Below are positions 6,456 through 10,147 of a DNA stretch of 10,147 nt, in pieces; within the stretch, counting starts at the first letter, position 1; each line of letters opens with the position of its first letter. This DNA is from Sandaracinaceae bacterium (GTDB lineage: Bacteria; Myxococcota_A; Polyangia; Polyangiales; Houyiibacteriaceae): contig JACKEJ010000020.1 in the NCBI GenBank assembly GCA_020633055.1, positions 1 to 10,147 of the forward strand, written 5' to 3'. Both the position numbers and the translations under genes were made by a program. The notes beneath the pieces were generated by a model, which was not told the DNA's origin, made no database searches, and worked only from the letters and a program-made list of their open reading frames with translations.

Positions 6456-7121
6456 TCAGCGGAGTCGCTCGAGTTCGAAGACGATCGGACCGTGTCGCTC
6501 GAAGTGCCACTGCTCGAACGTGAGCGCCTCGCCATCGAGACGAATCTGGCGCAGCCCTTCCGTCGTCGACGTCCCTGCGATCTCATAGAAGATCCGGATC
6601 TCTCCGAACGCAGCGAGCGCATTCCCCGCACTCAGGCGCCAGTAGCCGCGATCTCGGGGGCAGAACTCGCCGTAGTAGAACGGCATGCATCCACCGCCCT
6701 CACACGAGGCCGAGTACGAACCGTCCGCGTGCAGCTCGATGACAACTTGACGCACAGGCTCCCAGGGGCTCGTCTGGGTGCCCACCCACGCGCCGACCAT
6801 TCCCGCAGCGAGCGCCCTCAGCTCCGCATTGGGGGCGTCCACGCCATATCCACCGACCGTCGGCACCGACGTATCGACACCCCGGGGGAGAGTGGATGCT
6901 TGCTCGCACGCGAGAGGGTTCTTGGGGTCGAAGGCGGGACCGGGGGTCGTCGTGTCGCTCGGTGGTGTATCCAAGTCGGGGCTCCCCGGCTCAGCGTCTG
7001 CGAGTCCGACGCCAGCATCGACGTCGCCCTCGCTCGACGACTCCTCCCGGGCGGAGTGCCCCTCGACCGAACACGCGCCCAACGAACCGCATACAAGTAG
7101 GATCAAGCGATAGTCCCTCAT
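6456..7121 (-). CDS. Small secreted lipoprotein of unknown function
   Basis: This gene encodes 221 residues. The N-terminus MRDYRLILLVCGSLGAC has a short hydrophobic core and a good lipobox, SLGAC with C17. Residues 18-65 are an acidic, Pro/Ser/Thr-rich linker. A compact domain from about residue 95 to the end contains MVGAWVGTQTSPWEP, VVIELHADGSYSASC, a cluster of cysteines at 140-154 and ITRIFYE-like strands (seen as EIRIFYEIAG), ending GPIVFELERLR. Alternating short strands and the GAWVGT opening suggest a beta-barrel or lipocalin-like fold, as in many uncharacterised myxobacterial lipoproteins, but no function can be assigned. The cysteines could form disulfides after export. A promoter with TTGTGA, 18 nt and AATACT ends 6 nt before the ATG, so the mRNA may be leaderless. 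Downstream lies the gene remnant region next to the OmpA tail. Confidence 0.75.
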   Translation of the reverse strand: MRDYRLILLVCGSLGACSVEGHSAREESSSEGDVDAGVGLADAEPGSPDLDTPPSDTTTPGPAFDPKNPLACEQASTLPRGVDTSVPTVGGYGVDAPNAELRALAAGMVGAWVGTQTSPWEPVRQVVIELHADGSYSASCEGGGCMPFYYGEFCPRDRGYWRLSAGNALAAFGEIRIFYEIAGTSTTEGLRQIRLDGEALTFEQWHFERHGPIVFELERLR

Positions 7122-7127
7122 GCGATG

Positions 7128-7157
7128 AGTATTGCACGACCACGTGCTGATTCACAA
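7128..7157 (-). promoter_or_regulatory. Promoter of the small lipoprotein gene (TTGTGA-18-AATACT)
   Basis: On the minus strand TTGTGA (7157-7152), an 18-nt spacer and AATACT (7133-7128) precede ATG 7121 by 6 nt. This is the only leaderless-type start here with a recognisable -35 hexamer; four of six bases match TTGACA. Confidence 0.45.
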
Positions 7158-7239
7158 ACGGCAGCCCGGGCGGAGCGCGGAGCGGAACCACGCAGCTCGA
7201 GCGCGAGAGGGTCCGTGCGCGACCGCTGGCCTGGTGCTT

Positions 7240-7268
7240 CGGGAACGCCGGATTTTTTCCGGCTCCCG
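7240..7268. repeat. Strong hairpin with T5 loop in the divergent intergenic region
   Basis: CGGGA, a 2-nt bulge AC, GCCGGA, loop TTTTT, TCCGGC and TCCCG form an 11-bp stem. It lies between two divergent lipoprotein genes, about 80 nt before the plus-strand start at 7347, where no upstream gene needs a terminator. It could be a structured leader, a terminator for an unseen transcript, or part of a small RNA. Confidence 0.5.
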
Positions 7269-7334
7269 TGCGGGGGATGGCGAGACCAGTCTTCGAGTAT
7301 CCCGAGAATACGCACATGCGCGCTTCGTTCCCGT

Positions 7335-7338
7335 GGAG
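7335..7338 (+). promoter_or_regulatory. Shine-Dalgarno GGAG of the truncated lipoprotein
   Basis: GTGGAG ends 8 nt before ATG 7347. It sets the start at 7347 rather than at the in-frame upstream codon at 7125, whose extension is Arg/Ser-rich and not signal-like. Confidence 0.5.
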
Positions 7339-7346
7339 CAAACACC

Positions 7347-7604
7347 ATGTTCAACTCACCTCGGCTCTCTCCTCTCATGTCTGGCCCGCTCGCGCTGAGC
7401 CTCTTGGGCACCCCCGGCTGCGGCGACGACACCATGCCAGGTAGCGACGCCGCCGTGGATGGTGGTCAGCCCGCTGACGGCGGAGGCGGAGACACCGGAG
7501 GAGCCGATGCGGGCCCGCCGCCCTGCGCCGACGACACCCAGGAAGCACGCAAGGCGGCCCCTCGCCGATGGTGCGAAACGCGATGGGGACCGAGGGGAGG
7601 GTGA
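7347..7604 (+). pseudogene. Truncated lipoprotein gene (signal peptide and linker only)
   Basis: Translation from 7347 gives 85 residues. A hydrophobic stretch around residues 10-21 runs to a probable lipid-modified cysteine, C25 (LLGTPGC). An Asp/Gly-rich linker follows (GSDAAVDGGQPADGGGGDTG) to about residue 57, then PPPCADD. This is the typical opening of a myxobacterial secreted lipoprotein, which would normally run on for hundreds of residues with Cys-rich modules. Here, after about residue 63, the sequence becomes basic (ARKAAPRRWCETRWGPRGG) and stops. At exactly that point the opposite strand encodes the N-terminus of an alpha/beta-hydrolase-like protein. The gene therefore looks cut by a rearrangement that joined it to unrelated DNA. 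The start is supported by GTGGAG 8 nt upstream. A short exported peptide could still be made. Confidence 0.6.
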
Positions 7605-7614
7605 CGGTGGGCAT
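7537..7614 (-). pseudogene. 5' stub of an alpha/beta hydrolase-like gene
   Basis: From ATG 7614 the minus strand reads MPTVTLPSVPIAFRTIGEG followed by PPCVLPG. This closely follows the usual first residues of many alpha/beta hydrolases, of the form MPTVTLPSGVRIAYRTIGEGPPLVLLHG, with one residue fewer after the first Ser and the LHG oxyanion loop damaged. GAGG lies 4 nt before the ATG. After about 26 codons the frame enters the antisense of the lipoprotein linker and loses all hydrolase character; no nucleophile elbow or later motif is present. It is therefore a truncated remnant facing the truncated lipoprotein. The assignment rests on a short match and could be coincidence. Confidence 0.4.
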
Positions 7615-7792
7615 GCTGCCTCGGGAGCGGTCCAGCCGAAATCGGGCGTCCCCTTCTACCACGCAATCTCAGGGCGTCCGCAGTCGAGGAGGCCGCCTGC
7701 GCTCGTTTCGTCTCGCGCGTCCACGCGCTCATAGTCTGGGCCATCGAGCGCGGCGTCGTCAGGGAAGTCACCGCGTCAGCGTTGCGCGTGGG

Positions 7793-9613
7793 CTACCACC
7801 GCTCGGTCTCGGCGAGCGTGCTCTCGGGCACGAAGCCAGGTGCGTCGCAAAAGGGCTGGTCACCCTCGTCGAGGACGCGCTCCAGGAACTGGCGGATGCC
7901 CTTCGCCACGACGGGGGTATCACGCGACGCCTCCTCATCGTCTCTCAGGATGACCACCCACCAGTCGGGCTCGGCGCCGAAGGCGCGCAACGGGCGCACG
8001 CTCAGGTAGCAGGCTCGACGGTGATCGTTGAGGTCTGCGAACACCGTGGCCTCCGACAAGAGGCTGATCGTGTCACCCGCTCGCTGGGGGCGGGGGTGCC
8101 GGGCCAGTTCGGACTCGCCCCGAAGTCGCCAGCGGCCTTCGTGCAAGGAGCACGAGCCGAGCCGGTCGCTCACCTCCAAGAGCTCCGCAGGGCAGGGCAC
8201 GGGGAGTGGTTCGCGCCCCACCGACTCGCCGTCGGTGGACTCCATGATGCCGCCCTCCCGTTCGGGCTCCGGGTCCCGTCGCTGCTTCAGGCGGTCGATC
8301 AGCAAGCTCAGCGGGCGCTCGACCACGGCCCACCCCGAGACGGCCTGCAGCCAGCCCGCCTCGTCCTGCGCGATGCCCGCGAGCCCACCAAGCAGCTCGT
8401 AGCTGCAGCCTTCCGTGGTGCGCACCGGCGCAAGCGTGCGACCGCTGGGGAGTGAATCCAGCGTGATGCCTTCGTAGGTGTAGTCGGTGTGGGGCCCACC
8501 GCTGCCGATGGACGGGTTGGGGAGCCCCTCCGCGAGATACGGGAAGAGCTGCGTCAGCCAGCCGCGAACCAGGCTGGCAGCGTAGACCTGCTCTGGCTTG
8601 TAGATGGCCCGCCAGAACCGCACGTCGGGCCGACCGGCCGCCGTCTCGATCCACTCGTCCGCCAGGGGCCGCAGCGCAGCGACCCACGCCTGGACACCGT
8701 ACTCCGCGAGGATCTCGATGCGCGCCCGGATGGCGCGCCAGTCGTCCACCGTCCCGAGCAGCTCCACCTCGGGAATGCCGCAGACGCCGACGAGCAAGAA
8801 GTCGAAGTAGCGCTTGAACGCGCCCATCATCACGACCTGGCTGGCCGTCCGGTCCACCGCCGTGCTGGTGGAGAAGTCGCACGTGAAGACCCGCCTGCGC
8901 CCCTCACCCAGCTCATTCGCTAGGAGGGCCGTGAACGCTTCGACCCTTTCGGGCCATGTGCCCTGGTTGAGAACGGGCAGCGTCCTACGCCCCTGATGCG
9001 ACACGAAGCGCCCGCGGAGCGCCTCGGCGTTGTGTTCCACATGCAACGCAAAGCCGGTGGTGATTGTGAGCCACACCGCGTCCGGGGAGACTCGCAGCGG
9101 GCGATGCTCATCGAAGGCGCACTGGACCGAGCACGCGAGCGGATGCAAGTGCGGTGTCCTCGAGACCACGAGCGGGTGAGGGGTCTCGAAGTGAACGAGC
9201 TCACCGTCGATGATTCGCCGCCACGTGACGCTCGCGTCCTCGGTGGGCAGGGGCGTCGTGGCGGGCACCACATCGTCTACCGCGAAGCGAACACCCCCAG
9301 TCGAAGTGGGCGTGGCCGCGACGTCCCGCTCTGCACGGTACGGTCCGGGCGGAGAAGGCTCGACCGCGCGGTCGCGCTGCGCGTTGGACCAGAGCTCCAG
9401 CTCCAGCACGCCGCCGTGCTGGCGCGCAAAGGCCTGCGCCTCCTCCAGTGTTCCCGTGAAGACGAAGCGCGGAACGAATGCCACGCCGTCAGCCAGCCAG
9501 GCACTCAGCTCCGACAGCGTCAGTCCCGTGATCGCACGCAACGCCTTGAGGGCGGCGATGCGCTCGCCCTTCGCCCCCACCAAGCGCACGTCGTACTCGG
9601 ACCACATGTCCAC
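7793..9613 (-). CDS. DUF4419 protein with an N-terminal ribosomal bL12 C-terminal-like domain
   Basis: This 606-residue cytoplasmic protein has no signal peptide or membrane segment. Residues about 6-75 resemble the C-terminal domain of ribosomal protein bL12: YDVRLVGAKGERIAALKALR corresponds to the FDVxLxxxGxxKIxVIKxVR strand and helix, and ITGLTLSELSAWL to the ITGLGLKEAKxLV factor-binding helix. A linker follows to about 125. Residues about 128-360 match DUF4419: AFDEHRPLRVSPDAVWLTIT, FALHVEHNAEALRGRFV, the Ser/Thr patch FSTSTAVDRTASQVVMMGAF, CGIPEVELLGTVDDW, FWRAIYKPE and GWLTQLFPYL. Residues about 470-595 are a third region I cannot name with confidence; its end (PVVAKGIRQFLERVL) slightly recalls SUKH/SMI1 proteins. 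The start may be GTG 9613 or ATG 9607; no clear ribosome site or -10 element decides. The open frame continues 25 codons upstream without a start codon. Its function is unknown. Confidence 0.85.
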   Translation of the reverse strand: MDMWSEYDVRLVGAKGERIAALKALRAITGLTLSELSAWLADGVAFVPRFVFTGTLEEAQAFARQHGGVLELELWSNAQRDRAVEPSPPGPYRAERDVAATPTSTGGVRFAVDDVVPATTPLPTEDASVTWRRIIDGELVHFETPHPLVVSRTPHLHPLACSVQCAFDEHRPLRVSPDAVWLTITTGFALHVEHNAEALRGRFVSHQGRRTLPVLNQGTWPERVEAFTALLANELGEGRRRVFTCDFSTSTAVDRTASQVVMMGAFKRYFDFLLVGVCGIPEVELLGTVDDWRAIRARIEILAEYGVQAWVAALRPLADEWIETAAGRPDVRFWRAIYKPEQVYAASLVRGWLTQLFPYLAEGLPNPSIGSGGPHTDYTYEGITLDSLPSGRTLAPVRTTEGCSYELLGGLAGIAQDEAGWLQAVSGWAVVERPLSLLIDRLKQRRDPEPEREGGIMESTDGESVGREPLPVPCPAELLEVSDRLGSCSLHEGRWRLRGESELARHPRPQRAGDTISLLSEATVFADLNDHRRACYLSVRPLRAFGAEPDWWVVILRDDEEASRDTPVVAKGIRQFLERVLDEGDQPFCDAPGFVPESTLAETERW

Positions 9614-9736
9614 GACTACGTACCATGGGGGCGGCCCGAAGCGCGATGACTGGAAGACGACGTAGCGACGCGTGGGCCACGAGCGCGCTCACGCTGCCCT
9701 TTGATTCCACGCACTGGCGTCGGCTTGCGCCGGCGA

Positions 9737-9748
9737 CCCCGCGCGGGG
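9737..9748. repeat. 12-bp perfect palindrome CCCCGCGCGGGG
   Basis: A perfect self-complementary 12-mer lies in the space between the divergent DUF4419 gene and the last gene. It could be an operator for either gene, or a chance product of GC-rich sequence. Confidence 0.3.
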
Positions 9749-9772
9749 CACATACCGAGCCTCCCTCCAAGC

Positions 9773-9803
9773 GGTGCGGCGGCGAGACGCTCACCGCCGC
9801 ACC
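9773..9803. repeat. Long inverted repeat just upstream of the last promoter
   Basis: GGTGCGGCGG (9773-9782) and CCGCCGCACC (9794-9803) are perfect 10-bp arms. Inside them GAG and CTC can also pair around an ACG loop after a single C/A mismatch. The right arm covers the place where a -35 element would lie for the TATCGT at 9820, so an operator role is attractive. A terminator makes little sense because no plus-strand gene lies upstream. Confidence 0.5.
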
Positions 9804-9819
9804 CATCGGCGGAATGGTG

Positions 9820-9825
9820 TATCGT
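9820..9825 (+). promoter_or_regulatory. -10-like element TATCGT upstream of the leader ORF
   Basis: TATCGT is followed by 6 nt (CGACGC) and the ATG of a 14-codon ORF at 9832. The surrounding GTGTATCGTC is identical to the sequence before the OmpA gene. Confidence 0.45.
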
Positions 9826-9831
9826 CGACGC

Positions 9832-9876
9832 ATGGTTTGGTTCACCACGCTGCTCGCGCTGCCTGAGAGCGCATGA
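9832..9876 (+). CDS. 14-codon leader ORF overlapping the downstream gene
   Basis: ATG 9832 begins MVWFTTLLALPESA and stops at TGA 9874-9876. That stop overlaps the ATG of the next gene in ATGA at 9873-9876, the arrangement typical of translational coupling. The start has the leaderless-type -10 six nt upstream. If the transcript starts at or near 9832, ribosomes would begin on this peptide and re-initiate at 9873. The peptide has no run of one regulatory amino acid, so classical attenuation is not suggested. It may equally be an untranslated 41-nt leader. Confidence 0.35.
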   Translation: MVWFTTLLALPESA

Positions 9877-10147
9877 TCCCGAAGGAAGTCGCCAACCTCG
9901 CGGTGGACACGTCGGTCACTCCGGCCATCCGCGGTACGCTCATCGGGTCTTCGCTCCAGGCCATGCGCGAGCGCGACCTGAACGACGCGTACTTCGCCAC
10001 GCTCGACCCTGAGTTCCACGAAGCCATCCGCACGTTCACGCCGCAGTCGTGGGTCGAGATGCCTCTGGCGCAAGCCCACTACCAGACGATGGACAAGCTC
10101 GTCCCGGACGACGAGGAGATCGTGGCCATCGGTAGAGCCGTCGGGGA
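9873..10147 (+). CDS. Probable myxobacterial family protein (DUF2378/TIGR02265-like), 3' end outside window
   Basis: From ATG 9873, 91 codons stay open to the window edge, starting MIPKEVANLAVDTSVTPAIR. The GC-biased codon pattern and the amphipathic helical text (IRGTLIGSSLQAMRERDL, AYFATLDPEFHEAIR, WVEMPLAQAHYQTMDKL, EEIVAIGRAVG) are those of a real soluble protein. It recalls a family expanded in myxobacteria, DUF2378/TIGR02265, whose members share an RGxLxxxxLxxLRER opening and a late IGRxxG motif, but I am not certain of the family. No signal peptide or membrane segment is seen. Only a weak GAGAG precedes the start, which fits coupling to the 14-codon leader ORF overlapping it. Its function is unknown. 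Confidence 0.7.
   Translation, partial: MIPKEVANLAVDTSVTPAIRGTLIGSSLQAMRERDLNDAYFATLDPEFHEAIRTFTPQSWVEMPLAQAHYQTMDKLVPDDEEIVAIGRAVG

Noticed and set aside
5309..6631. 440-residue minus-strand open frame
   Set aside because: It is antisense to the OmpA gene, has Arg/Gly/Val-rich shadow composition and no motif. The opposite strand has clear OmpA and TSP3 signatures.
7568..8455. 295-residue plus-strand open frame
   Set aside because: It is a shadow of the DUF4419 gene, which has clear family motifs on the other strand.
9489..10079. 196-residue minus-strand open frame over the divergent region
   Set aside because: It crosses the hairpin, the palindrome and the plus-strand gene 9873, is Arg/Val-rich, and overlaps the DUF4419 gene in another frame.

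Overview
The window looks like chromosomal DNA of a GC-rich myxobacterium, probably a member of the Polyangia (Sandaracinus-like). This rests on the strongly G/C-biased third codon positions, several secreted lipoproteins with Asp/Gly/Ser-rich linkers after the lipobox, an OmpA lipoprotein with thrombospondin type 3 repeats, and a last gene resembling a myxobacterial paralogous family. No rRNA, tRNA, CRISPR array or complete mobile element is visible.

Layout, left to right. (1) 1-304, minus: N-terminal membrane part of a protein cut by the window edge, probably a sensor kinase. (2) 430-1449, plus: AraC-type regulator. (3) 1617-3026, plus: lipoprotein with a Cys-rich segment and a glycine-rich C-terminal domain. 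(4) 3206-4006 and 4041-5312, minus: a class I SAM methyltransferase downstream of a DisA_N-type diadenylate cyclase (c-di-AMP synthase candidate) with an N-terminal sensor-like region. (5) 5348-6415, plus: TSP3-OmpA lipoprotein, divergent from the cyclase. Its last ~100 residues read antisense through a remnant of a DUF1016 (YhcG-type nuclease) gene. (6) 6456-7121, minus: small lipoprotein. (7) 7347-7614: a truncated lipoprotein gene facing the 5' stub of an alpha/beta-hydrolase-like gene, a rearrangement scar. (8) 7793-9613, minus: an unusual fusion of a ribosomal protein bL12 C-terminal-like domain to DUF4419. (9) 9832-10147, plus: a 14-codon leader ORF overlapping by ATGA the start of a gene cut by the right edge.

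The genes do not form one operon or a recognisable defence or biosynthetic cluster. What unites them is the start signal. Six starts on both strands have a -10-like hexamer (T/A-A-T/G-n-n-T) exactly 6 or 7 nt before the start codon and no Shine-Dalgarno sequence, which suggests widespread leaderless transcription. Two other lipoprotein genes instead carry a GTGGAG Shine-Dalgarno sequence. The most striking case is the 35-bp space between the cyclase and OmpA start codons, where two back-to-back -10 elements flank an ACGCGCGT palindrome.

The best candidates for new biology are the bL12-like/DUF4419 fusion, the cyclase with intact DGA and RHR motifs next to a methyltransferase, and the symmetric leaderless promoter. 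All functional statements come from reading motifs by eye; no database search was run.
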